A stretch of 64,000 bases of DNA, taken from PALSA-270 sp963770245. GTDB lineage: Bacteria; Acidobacteriota; Terriglobia; Terriglobales; Acidobacteriaceae. The position numbers and the translations under genes were made by a program. Each line of letters starts with the position of its first letter. The stretch's first letter is position 1. The notes beneath the pieces are model-generated. The model had not been told where the DNA came from and searched no databases. It saw only the letters and a list, made by a program, of their open reading frames with translations. The stretch lies in contig CAVYOX010000017.1 of the NCBI GenBank assembly GCA_963770245.1, positions 124,001 to 188,000 on the forward strand, given 5' to 3'. Positions 18,949 through 26,821 of this stretch are shown here, in pieces.

Positions 18949-19526
18949 TAGGCGACCTCTTTTCTTTCCCCAATGGTTGCTACCTGCACCAGTTCCTCAA
19001 ATAGAGAACGGTAGTGAATCATCGCCATTCTCAGATCTTCGGTAGTTGCTGCGTCTTTCCCACTCCGCAGCGCAATCTCATGCGCAGAACGGTAGTTCTC
19101 CACCACCCGGGGATGGCCGACAGAAATGTCGGCGGCACGTTGATCGAAATCGGAAACCGGATAGCCGCGAGTTTTCATCAAAGCAGACACCAGGTCATCG
19201 GCTTCTGCGACTGCCCCTCGAGGGGAGTCAACAAAACGAGACTGTACGGATTCCCACTGTTTCGAAAAATGTTCGCGTTCCATCGGATTGAGATCGCGAA
19301 TGTTGAGATTGTCAACCCGCTTCTCGAGATCCGCTAGTTTCGCTTCTGCTTTTCGTTCTGAACCATGCTCTCGAACCGCCCGCCCGTACTCAGACCCGAA
19401 TTTGTGCTGCAGGTCTGCAGTCGTACTCCTGCGTTTTCGTACGTACAGCCAAGCCAGCACCGCGATAACCAGAATCATTACGCCGGCAAGCATAATCAAC
19501 TTCGGATCCAGCAGATTTAGATTCAT
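18948..19526 (-). CDS. Membrane-anchored protein of unknown function
   Basis: 192 residues: one N-terminal hydrophobic helix (LIMLAGVMILVIAVLAWLYV), a basic stop-transfer stretch (RKRRS), then a soluble helical domain ending in TTEDLRMAMIHYRSLFEELV. GGGAG lies about 7 bases before the ATG. Its stop overlaps the start of a homologous downstream gene (TAATG), so the pair was built for coupled translation of a membrane-bound and a soluble form. I know no function for this family. The setting among CsbD-like and other small stress-type genes hints at envelope stress. Confidence 0.75.
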   Translation of the reverse strand: MNLNLLDPKLIMLAGVMILVIAVLAWLYVRKRRSTTADLQHKFGSEYGRAVREHGSERKAEAKLADLEKRVDNLNIRDLNPMEREHFSKQWESVQSRFVDSPRGAVAEADDLVSALMKTRGYPVSDFDQRAADISVGHPRVVENYRSAHEIALRSGKDAATTEDLRMAMIHYRSLFEELVQVATIGERKEVA

Positions 19527-20058
19527 CGAAATCTCCCTGCATCAAGTATGTTCACGCGACCAATATGGCCACGAGGTTTCTTTTTCCCCAAAAACTTGTG
19601 AATCGCGAGTATCAAACAAATGGGGTTCGGAAAGCTGGTCAGAATTGATCGCGTTGTAAATCAGGCTGTGTCCATCGAACCGAAAATGTGTGCGAAGTGG
19701 ATAGATTAGGATCATCCATGGACTCCCACCTGTAGCGATCGGGTTAGGCCTACGGCCGGTACAGGTCAAGGCAAGATCGAGATGTGAGGGTTTGTGGCGA
19801 CAGGTGAAATCGGAAAGCTGGTCATCTGTGATGAACTCATAACGGCGCCCTGTGCGTGCGCAGGAATGAAACCCAGAATCTTAATCTGCTGCCACCCCAG
19901 GACGTGACTCGCACGGCTCGTACCGTCACTCCTGTACCGCCCGCGGGTGCAGCTAGCCTCGCCATGCCGCAGCCGATGCGCGAGGTCTGCGCACGCTTAT
20001 CTCTGAAACTTGCTGATTTGGCCTCAGAACTTGGCAAATCGATCAGCCTCGTTGCGGG
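19527..20058. other. Intergenic region, no gene recognised
   Basis: About 530 bases. Open frames exist on both strands, but none carries a recognisable domain, signal peptide or good ribosome site. Confidence 0.4.
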
Positions 20059-20350
20059 CTAGACCTTCTTGAGCGACGGTTGGTGGACCCTCACACGACC
20101 GTCGTCATCCCATTTGACGACTGCGTCATCCTCGTTCGCTTGCTGAACGGTGCCGAATTCTCCGGTCGGCGTTCCGAAGTTCCCCAAACCCTCGACGCGA
20201 TCTCCGGGACATTTCCTGGTCGGACGCAGTGGGCGCGGCGAGCGATGGCCTTTTGGCACGGTCCGCGTCAGGAGTCGCCCCGGGGCGTGACAAGGGCGGC
20301 TGGGGAGCTTTACGCAGCTTGGGTGTGAGCTTATTGGCGATGGGAGCCAT
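20059..20350 (-). pseudogene. Frameshifted small basic protein gene
   Basis: From GTG 20259 the frame ends with GDRVEGLGNFGTPTGEFGTV followed by QQANEDDAVVKWDDDGRVRV and HQPSLKKV, a well-formed small beta-rich domain. A second frame starting at ATG 20350 reads MAPIANKLTPKLRKAPQPPL and runs to ASDQ. Removing one G near 20215 joins them (ASDQ-KCPGDRV) into one protein of about 97 residues: a Lys/Pro-rich tail plus a compact acidic/basic domain. Whether this is decay or a sequencing error cannot be told here. The shorter GTG-started form could still be translated. Function unknown. Confidence 0.5.
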
Positions 20351-20513
20351 ATTCAATTGTTTCTTTCTGAGAGGCCAGAGCTCCTGCGACTCTTCCTTCT
20401 CGATAGGTACAGCATAGGCTCGGAGAGAATGATTCAGCTGGTCCAAAACGCACACTTCTGAGAATGGCCAGGCGCATCCGGCGAGCCTGCGGCTCGGCAG
20501 GGTGATCGGCAGT

Positions 20514-21267
20514 CTAGACAACAAACATGGCTACGCCAGCGGCGAACATTGCCGCCATCGCGATCGCCACGACGATCCATCCCAAGCGGAGCTCGGTTGG
20601 CCCTGCATCAGTTTCTTGTCCGAGGCGACGAGTTAGGATGGCGACAAGAAAAAAAGGCGCTAACAATCCGTTCATGACCGCCGTCTAATAAAGCGCCTTC
20701 ACCCGGGTTAGTGCCTATGAAATCTAGTGCCACACCCACTCGTGCGCGGCATCGACGGCACGAGGGTGTCGCGAGCCACTCGGCCCCAATCAGCCCCCAC
20801 CACAAACGCGGTGATCGGATAGGCAAAGAGCACGAGCACCAGCCACTTGAGCACGTTCGCTATCTGGTAATAATGGAGCTGAATCGTTGCCCACGAAATC
20901 AGGAGAGCGAAAAGCACTTCCAACAAGTACCGATTGCCCCCCGACAGCATTTGGGCCGCATCCTCCATGCCAGCGAGGTCCGCACCGATATTAATCGTGT
21001 TGGTGGCAAGCAGGGCCGTGACCACGAGTAGCAACCATCTTGGAAATCGCCGCTTAAAATTTGCAGCCAACCTTGTCCCGTCACCTTTCCGATGCGGGCG
21101 CACATCATTTGAACCGCGGCCATCAGCGGCTACGTCAGGAGGGCGGTCCAGAGAAGTTTTGTTCCGAGGTGGGCGCCCGCGACAGAGTATGTGGAAATGC
21201 CGGATGGGTCATCATCGGCAGCGCCGGTGATAACGCCGGGGCCAAGCGACCTCAACAGCAGTCGCAT
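20514..21267 (-). pseudogene. Decayed NRAMP-family divalent metal transporter
   Basis: From ATG 21267 the frame reads SLGPGVITGAADDDPSGIST, YSVAGAHLGTKLLWTALLT, then a TAG near 21131. It goes on in frame as PLMAAVQMMCARIGKVTGQG. A frameshift near 21065 is followed by PRWLLLVVTALLATNTINIGADLAGM and further helices to about 20740. A last piece, MNGLLAPFFLVAILTRRLG and MAAMFAAGVAMFVV, ends at 20514 and resembles the family's C-terminal helices. GPGxITGAADDDPSG and NTINIGADL are NRAMP hallmarks. Only about 750 bases remain of a gene normally near 1.2-1.3 kb, so the middle is deleted as well. Confidence 0.8.
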
Positions 21268-21482
21268 CCATCGAGTTGTGGCAAACGTCGGCACGAAAGA
21301 GTCGGGGCGAGAACCGCGTGCGAATCATAAGGTGCGGGTGCTGTGCAAAATCGAGCGCCAAAGTGGTCCAATCTGACCAGACATCCGTCTTCGCCGCTTT
21401 TATCATACTTATCGAGTGAAGACATGAGACGACTGTCATAAAGGTCGGTCTATCTTCTCTCTTGCAATTGAGGCACAACGTT

Positions 21483-21563
21483 ATGGAAACCATATTGGTC
21501 GTTCTGTTGGTGGTGTTCTTGCTCGGTGGCGGAGGTTGGGGATACCGTCGTTGGCGTAGCTAA
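21483..21563 (+). CDS. 26-residue single-helix membrane peptide
   Basis: METILVVLLVVFLLGGGGWG followed by YRRWRS and TAA. It is one hydrophobic helix with a GGGGWGY turn and a basic end, a layout that recurs in very short bacterial membrane proteins resembling part of DUF3309. A TTGAGGCA element lies about 10 bases before the ATG. A strong hairpin follows 60 bases downstream. Function unknown; the call rests on the clean pattern and the flanking signals. Confidence 0.6.
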   Translation: METILVVLLVVFLLGGGGWGYRRWRS

Positions 21564-21623
21564 GTTGGAAATCGCAGCACAGCGCGGGTGCAGACGCAAA
21601 TAAAAAGCAGGCTTAGGAGTCGA

Positions 21624-21659
21624 GGGATGACGGCCCGATCGGGATCGAACCGTCATCCC
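21624..21659 (+). terminator. Hairpin downstream of the 26-residue peptide gene
   Basis: Perfect 10-bp inverted repeat GGGATGACGG / CCGTCATCCC with a 16-base loop and no U-run. It is plausible as a terminator or RNA-stabilising structure for the small gene ending at 21563. Confidence 0.5.
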
Positions 21660-21946
21660 GTCCTTGCTGGCGAGTCATAAGTCGTTGACAGCGCTGTTTT
21701 CTGTTTTCGAAGCTGGGACCGTTCCGTTGCCGGAGGCGTAGCGTTCCGCCTCCTACCGCATTGTCCACCCGATCCCTACAGGCACAACCCTATCGCCACT
21801 GGGTCCAAATTGCTAGAACGTAGGGGGGGCAGTGGGCAGTTTGACCATTTTCGGCTGGCCGCCGCTCAATCCGCGCCCGTGAGCCTCTCTCTGTGCTGGG
21901 GCAATACTTGGGGCAAACCAAGGATGAGCCGGCAGAAGGAAGCACA

Positions 21947-23110
21947 ATGCATACTAAGATTACCATTCGCTCGTTGCTGTTCTCGCTTGCCTTGCTAATT
22001 TTCTCCCACGGTGGGTCCGCTCAGATCGGTATCGGCATATCCGTGAACTTCGGTCCCCCGCCGCTACCGGTTTACGAGCAGCCGATTTGTCCCGGCGACG
22101 GCTATCTGTGGACACCCGGCTACTGGGCCTATGACGAAGACGATGGCTACTACTGGGTGCCGGGCACCTGGGTCGAGCCGCCCCAGGTCGGCTTTCTCTG
22201 GACCCCCGGGTATTGGGGCTGGGGCGGCAATGCCTTCTTTTTCCACGAAGGATATTGGGGCCCCGAGGTGGGCTTCTACGGTGGCATCAACTATGGCTTT
22301 GGCTATGGCGGGGTTGGGTATGAGGGCGGCCGTTGGGAAGGTGGTCACTTCTCCTACAACACCTACGTGAATCACGTAAACACCACCATCATTCACAACA
22401 CCTACAACACTAGGGTGAACATCTCCGAAACGCATGTCAGCTACAACGGTGGAAGCGGTGGGGTCGAAGCGCGCGCCAACTCGCACGAAGAGTCCTATGC
22501 TAACGAGCACCACGTCGGTCCAGTGGCCGCGCAAATGCAGCACGTTCAGCAAGCCCGCGGTAATCCCGACTTGCGTGCCTCCGCCAACCAGGGCAAGCCG
22601 TCCATCGCGGCTACTGCCAAAGCCGGAGATTTCAGAACGGGCGTTGAATCCTCTCGACAAGCCGGCGGCGAATACAAGGCTCCTCCGGCAAATGCCGCAC
22701 GCGGCAATGAAGCCCGTCCGGGGAATGAAGCTCAACCCGGCGGGGAAAATCGTCCGGGAAACCCCACCGAAGCCCGTCCTAGCACGGCCAATCACGCGAG
22801 CGATCTGCAGCCGCACAGGTTCACGCCGCCCAACACCGGAAACGCTGCAACCGACCGGAAATATCAGCAGCAACAGGACAAGCTAGCCGCTCAGCAAGCG
22901 AAGGATCACCAGAAACTGCAGCAGCAGCAGGACAAGGAACATCAGCAAGCCACCGCAAGAAACTATAACGACGCCCAAAAACAGCAGATGGAGCAGCGCC
23001 ACACTCAGCAAACGCAACAGGTCGAGCAAAAGCATGCCACCCAGCAGCAGCGGATGGAGCAGCGTCAAGCGCCTCGCCAAACTGCACCAAAGGGGGAAAA
23101 GCCGCATTGA
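21947..23110 (+). CDS. Secreted YXWGXW-repeat protein with Gln-rich tail
   Basis: 387 residues from the ATG at 21947 (GAAGGA just upstream). A clear signal peptide (SLLFSLALLIFSHGGSAQ) is followed by WTPGYWAYD, YYWVPGTWVEPP and LWTPGYWGWGG, the tandem YXWGXW motifs. A Gly/Tyr-rich stretch comes next, then a long low-complexity second half rich in Asn, Gly, Ala and finally Gln/Lys/His (QQQQDK, HQKLQQQQDK, MEQRHTQQTQQ). It is probably a periplasmic or surface protein, and the tail is likely disordered or coiled. No enzymatic role is known for the family. Confidence 0.85.
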   Translation: MHTKITIRSLLFSLALLIFSHGGSAQIGIGISVNFGPPPLPVYEQPICPGDGYLWTPGYWAYDEDDGYYWVPGTWVEPPQVGFLWTPGYWGWGGNAFFFHEGYWGPEVGFYGGINYGFGYGGVGYEGGRWEGGHFSYNTYVNHVNTTIIHNTYNTRVNISETHVSYNGGSGGVEARANSHEESYANEHHVGPVAAQMQHVQQARGNPDLRASANQGKPSIAATAKAGDFRTGVESSRQAGGEYKAPPANAARGNEARPGNEAQPGGENRPGNPTEARPSTANHASDLQPHRFTPPNTGNAATDRKYQQQQDKLAAQQAKDHQKLQQQQDKEHQQATARNYNDAQKQQMEQRHTQQTQQVEQKHATQQQRMEQRQAPRQTAPKGEKPH

Positions 23111-23245
23111 TGGCGTGCGAATCGCCGCGGTCTTCATAGTCACGCAAGCCAACGGGCTGGTAACAATTGCGTCACCCGGCTACTGGCCCGTTTCTTGTTT
23201 CTGAGCGTCCACTGAATGGCAGTCATTTTGGTTCGAGGAGAACTT

Positions 23246-23533
23246 ATGAGTCTGTTGAGACGCCAATACATCCCGATCCTGCTTTTGTCTGCGGCCCTGA
23301 CGGGCACTTGTTTAGCACTCGCACCACAGGCCGATCAAAGCGCAAAGCAGGATATGAAGGATGCCGGCCAATCCACAAAGGACGCGGCCAAGGACACCGG
23401 CCAGGCGACGAAGAAAACTGCGAAGAAAACCGGGCACGCAGCGAAGACCGACTCCAAGAAGACGGCGAATAAAACAGCACAAAAGACGAAACAGGGCGCT
23501 CAGAAGGTCGAAGATAAGACGCAGCCGAACTAG
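23246..23533 (+). CDS. Exported Lys/Ala/Thr-rich repeat protein (LEA- or histone-H1-like)
   Basis: 95 residues from the ATG at 23246, preceded by GAGGAG at ideal spacing. The signal peptide (IPILLLSAALTGTCLALA) is followed by an 11-residue-like periodic region: AKQDMKDAGQSTKDAAKDTG, QATKKTAKKTGHAAKTDSKK, TANKTAQKTKQGAQK. Such amphipathic Lys/Ala/Thr repeats resemble late-embryogenesis-abundant desiccation proteins or H1-like tails. Export makes an envelope-protective role more likely than DNA binding. It follows the YXWGXW gene on the same strand after 135 bases. Confidence 0.75.
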   Translation: MSLLRRQYIPILLLSAALTGTCLALAPQADQSAKQDMKDAGQSTKDAAKDTGQATKKTAKKTGHAAKTDSKKTANKTAQKTKQGAQKVEDKTQPN

Positions 23534-23891
23534 GACGCGCCACTGTTCGAAAGACCGGTGCGAAACAACAGAAGGGGAGCCTTGACATGGGGAAGTCGAA
23601 CCATGGGTTCGGATCGTCGAGGAACTCACAGGGTATATCACAGATTTTTCTGGCCTGTGGCACGAGCCACAGGCGGCGTGACATCCTGATCTAGCGATTC
23701 CCGGAGTCCGCTCGATCAGGGCAAGGCGATGCCCCCCGAGAAGGTTGGTTTAGGAATGGGAGTAGAGGAATGAGCACTCGACAGATCGATTCCGATCACA
23801 CCACGGCAACCGTTCGCCTTCCCACCGGAATCGCGTTCGCTTTCGATCAGATTCCTCGGCAGTTGTAAGGAATACTCCCGTCTACATCCAC
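23534..23891. other. Intergenic region with one 32-codon open frame
   Basis: About 360 bases between the Lys/Ala-rich protein gene (plus) and the APC permease gene (minus). It contains a short frame at 23770-23868 (plus) beginning MSTRQIDSDHTTATVRLPTG with a GAGG 4 bases upstream. It has no recognisable family and may be a fragment. Nothing else was seen. Confidence 0.35.
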
Positions 23892-25343
23892 CTAATCCAT
23901 CTCGCCGTCATCCGCCGCTGGCTGCAGTCCGCCCGCAATTCCCGCAGCTGGTTGTCGGTTGCCGCGGGTCTGCCATGCGTGCCAGACGATTCCCGCTGCC
24001 AGATATGCGAGGAATAAGTAGGGGAGCCAGTTCTTCGGCGCTTCCGGCACTGGATAGAGCGTTCCTTCGAGAACTAGAACCATCGCCAGCACCGAGGCGG
24101 TCGCAAGAACGACAATCGCCAGAGAGAGCTTCCTCTCGGCCTTCAAGTGCAGCGGCAATGCCACCGCGACCAGTCCATAGACGGTGATGAATCCATAGGT
24201 CGCGAGCGAACCCATCCAGTCGTAGACGGTCTCGCCACTGATTTTGGCGAGCGCTAGACCGACGGGCAGCAGCAGAGTCGCCAAGCTGGTCATCAGCACG
24301 GCGGTGTGCGGCGTCGAGTTGCGATCATGGGTGCGGCTCATCCAGCGGTGCGTCATGCCATTGTGCGCCATCATCATGAGCACGCGGGCCGACGCCGTGA
24401 CGCAGGCCAGGATGCAGGCAAACATGCTCACCATGGCACCGATATCGATCAAAGGACCAAGACGCCGCGCTCCGGCGACGATGGCCAACACACTCATGGG
24501 GGAGGCGCTTTGGTCGAGGGTTCCACTCGCGGCAGGGAAACCGAGCACCTCGGTGTAGGAGGCGGCAATGAAGAAGAGGCCGGCCAGCAATGCGCTCTGG
24601 ATTACAGCTCGAGGAATGGTCTGCAGGGGGCGTTTCGCCTCCTCACCGAGCGTGGTCGCGCTCTCGAATCCTACGAAGCTAAACATGGCCAGCACCACGC
24701 CCAGACGGACTCCGCTCCAGTGCACCCCACGCAACGCGAACTGGGCAGGGTCCAGGTGCAGTCCGTGGCGCCAAAGCACCAGGGCGAAGACCACGCCGAT
24801 CGAGAGTACCGACGCCAGTTCGATATACCCCATGAGCTGCGTTGAGACCTTTACGTCGCGATACGCGATGGCCCCGGAGACGGCCACGGAAAACGCCGCC
24901 AGGAAGACAGGGAAAGCGGCGACTCCAAAGAATTCTCCCAGCACCACGTTGGCATAGTGAACGAACCCGCCCGCCACAGAAGCGCCAGTAGCCACGTACG
25001 CCAGCAGCAGAGCCCACGCCGATACACTGGCCAGGAGAGGAGGGAGCGACGAGGTCGCGTAAGAGTATAGCGAACCCGGTGAGGCGGACTCGCGCGCAAA
25101 TCGCGCTACGCAAAGTGCGATCAGCAAAGTGCACGCCATCGCTAGCAAATAAGCCAGCCAGGTACCATTCCCCGCCGAGGCAAAGACGAGCGGCACCGTC
25201 ATCGCGGGCGAGCACGTCGGCCCCATCGTGGAGATGGACTGTGCCAGCGTTTCGAGCGGGCCCAAGGCTTGGGGCTGCAACCCGTAGCCCGCCGGGATCA
25301 CTGCTGCCGGGTGCACTTCTCGGGTTGCGCTCGAATACTCCAA
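23892..25343 (-). CDS. APC-superfamily amino acid/polyamine-type permease
   Basis: About 483 residues with roughly 12 membrane helices. It opens with LGPLETLAQSISTMGPT and AMTVPLVFASAGNGTWLAYL, the glycine-rich unwound first helix of APC permeases. FVGFESATTLGEEAKRPLQTIPRAVI follows, the classic helix-6 to loop segment. The frame is open for another 135 codons upstream, but that part overlaps the divergent deaminase gene and looks non-coding. A TTG at 25343 (LEYSSATREVHPAAV) gives the expected family length. The substrate is not readable from sequence. The divergent cytosine-deaminase-like gene 145 bases away suggests a pyrimidine or other nitrogen compound, though classical cytosine permeases belong to the different NCS1 family. 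Confidence 0.85.
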   Translation of the reverse strand: MEYSSATREVHPAAVIPAGYGLQPQALGPLETLAQSISTMGPTCSPAMTVPLVFASAGNGTWLAYLLAMACTLLIALCVARFARESASPGSLYSYATSSLPPLLASVSAWALLLAYVATGASVAGGFVHYANVVLGEFFGVAAFPVFLAAFSVAVSGAIAYRDVKVSTQLMGYIELASVLSIGVVFALVLWRHGLHLDPAQFALRGVHWSGVRLGVVLAMFSFVGFESATTLGEEAKRPLQTIPRAVIQSALLAGLFFIAASYTEVLGFPAASGTLDQSASPMSVLAIVAGARRLGPLIDIGAMVSMFACILACVTASARVLMMMAHNGMTHRWMSRTHDRNSTPHTAVLMTSLATLLLPVGLALAKISGETVYDWMGSLATYGFITVYGLVAVALPLHLKAERKLSLAIVVLATASVLAMVLVLEGTLYPVPEAPKNWLPYLFLAYLAAGIVWHAWQTRGNRQPAAGIAGGLQPAADDGEMD

Positions 25344-25488
25344 GCCAGTCGTCCCTTCGCAGCTTTGGATTAGCGTCCTGGGTCTTGAAACAACAAGAAC
25401 GGGAGACCGGTCGCCCGCGGGTCGAACTCCAGTTTCGTGTTGGAACTGCGGTTGAGTCAAGAGGATTGCGAGTGTTAGTCTCGACGGC

Positions 25489-25968
25489 ATGGAACCTGGC
25501 ATCTCACCCGGCAGGAAACCGAATCTGGACGCGCAGGGCATGTTAACCGTCGCGCTCGAGCAGGCTCGCCTTGGATTGGCCGAGGGCGGCATCCCGGTGG
25601 GCGGAGCCATTTTCCACACCGACGGCACCCTATTGGGTGCTGGGCATAACCGACTCGTGCAACAAGGGAACGGCTCGTTACATGGCGAAACCGACGCCTT
25701 TCGAGCCGCCGGACGACGGCCGACCTGGCACGATACCATCCTGGTCACGACGCTGGCTCCGTGCTGGTACTGCAGCGGCTTGATTTACCAATTCCGCTTC
25801 CGCCAGGTAATTGTGGGCGACAGCGTCAACGCCACGGGCGGCATGTTGTGGCTCCGGGAGCAGGGCATCGACGTCGTTGATCTACGCTCGCAGGAATGTA
25901 TCGACCTGATCGGCGAGTTCCAGCGCCAGCACCCTGATCTGTGGAAAGAGTGCATCGGCGAGGCTTGA
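25489..25968 (+). CDS. Cytosine deaminase of the yeast Fcy1 type
   Basis: 159-residue zinc deaminase. It carries HGETDA (His65, Glu67) and TLAPCWYCSG (Cys92, Cys95), the zinc ligands and catalytic glutamate of the CDA fold. The overall reading (GMLTVALEQARLGLAEGGIP, VGGAIFHTDGTLLGAGHNR, LHGETDAFRAAGR, VVGDSVNATGG-like strand, final LWKECIGEA) tracks the fungal cytosine deaminase Fcy1 almost end to end, including its length and acidic C-terminus. It differs from the amidohydrolase-type bacterial CodA. The predicted reaction is hydrolytic deamination of cytosine to uracil in the cytoplasm; a guanine-deaminase-like activity is an alternative. It is divergent from an APC permease with a shared 145-base spacer. 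Confidence 0.85.
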   Translation: MEPGISPGRKPNLDAQGMLTVALEQARLGLAEGGIPVGGAIFHTDGTLLGAGHNRLVQQGNGSLHGETDAFRAAGRRPTWHDTILVTTLAPCWYCSGLIYQFRFRQVIVGDSVNATGGMLWLREQGIDVVDLRSQECIDLIGEFQRQHPDLWKECIGEA

Positions 25969-26156
25969 TCTCCCTCTCTCAAGGCTGGCAGGTTGGCAAT
26001 CTCGTTGAATGAATCGAGACTCGGCGCGTGGCGGCTGGACCTGGTCTTCCATTCCAGCCCGCGCCCCTTTCGCATCCAGCTTCCTCAGGGCATCGACATA
26101 GGCTAGGGAGTCGTTCACCGCGGGAAATGGCGGGCCGTTTCTGGACCCAGCTTGGG

Positions 26157-26591
26157 CTATTGTCTGGGAGCCTCCCTCAGCGACTTGGAATACTGGTCTA
26201 TGACATAGGCTCTCGTGCTCGCGATCTTTTCCCTAACTTTCGCGTCCTTCGTTGCCAAGTCAAGGTAGCGCAGCAAGAATAATGTTGTCCGGGGCTGCCG
26301 ATCGGAGGCATTTGTAACGACGCGAGGGCCGCTATACAACAAAAAGATGACCAGCAGCATACCCCTGGTCTCGCGGTCGTCCGGTGTTTTTCCGCCAATT
26401 ATTTTAGTCAGGGCAACCGCAGAGGCGTCGCCGAGCCATCCCAAACGTCTGACATCCAAGGAGTTGTATCCTCCTTCCATGGTGTTTTCCAAAGCCTGCT
26501 GAACGGTCGCCTCTGGCTCAAGAGGTCCGGTCTGACCAGGAAGGGCGGCTGGCAAGACGACTAAAACGATGGAAAGCAGCAATGTCCTCAC
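26157..26591 (-). CDS. Exported protein of unknown function
   Basis: 144 residues from a GTG at 26591, chosen because AAGGAG lies 6 bases upstream. It begins MRTLLLSIVLVVLPAALPGQ, a signal peptide, and continues as a mostly helical soluble protein (LEPEATVQQALENTMEGGYN, RRLGWLGDASAVALTKIIGG, TLFLLRYLDLATKDAKVREK). The helix spacing hints at a HEAT-like or similar helical fold, but I recognise no family. It is probably periplasmic. Confidence 0.65.
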   Translation of the reverse strand: MRTLLLSIVLVVLPAALPGQTGPLEPEATVQQALENTMEGGYNSLDVRRLGWLGDASAVALTKIIGGKTPDDRETRGMLLVIFLLYSGPRVVTNASDRQPRTTLFLLRYLDLATKDAKVREKIASTRAYVIDQYSKSLREAPRQ

Positions 26592-26821
26592 GGCACACTC
26601 CTTATTACATCGCATCATTACATCCCATCGGCGACCTGGCCGCCCGACTCTGCCGGAGTCACGGCGTGCCCAGATTCCAAGTTCGATGCGGGGGCAAGGT
26701 AAGCTCCTATAAACGGTCGCCGACCATGGGCCCTCCAGAATTGCCATTCACTGACTGGGAAAGCAGCTTCTGCGATCCCGAGAGGGCTGATATCCCCGCT
26801 TTGAAACACTTTTTCTTGATA

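Noticed and set aside
19856..20062. 68-codon plus-strand frame ending LSLKLADLASELGKSISLV
   Set aside because: Helical-looking end but no ribosome site, no family, and an overlapping antisense frame of equal quality.
24306..24845. 179-codon plus-strand frame across the permease gene
   Set aside because: His/Gln/Arg-rich antisense reading, no domain; a shadow.
25344..25748. Upstream 135 codons of the APC permease frame
   Set aside because: They overlap the divergent deaminase gene and are rich in Pro/Ser/Arg/Cys, unlike an APC N-terminus.
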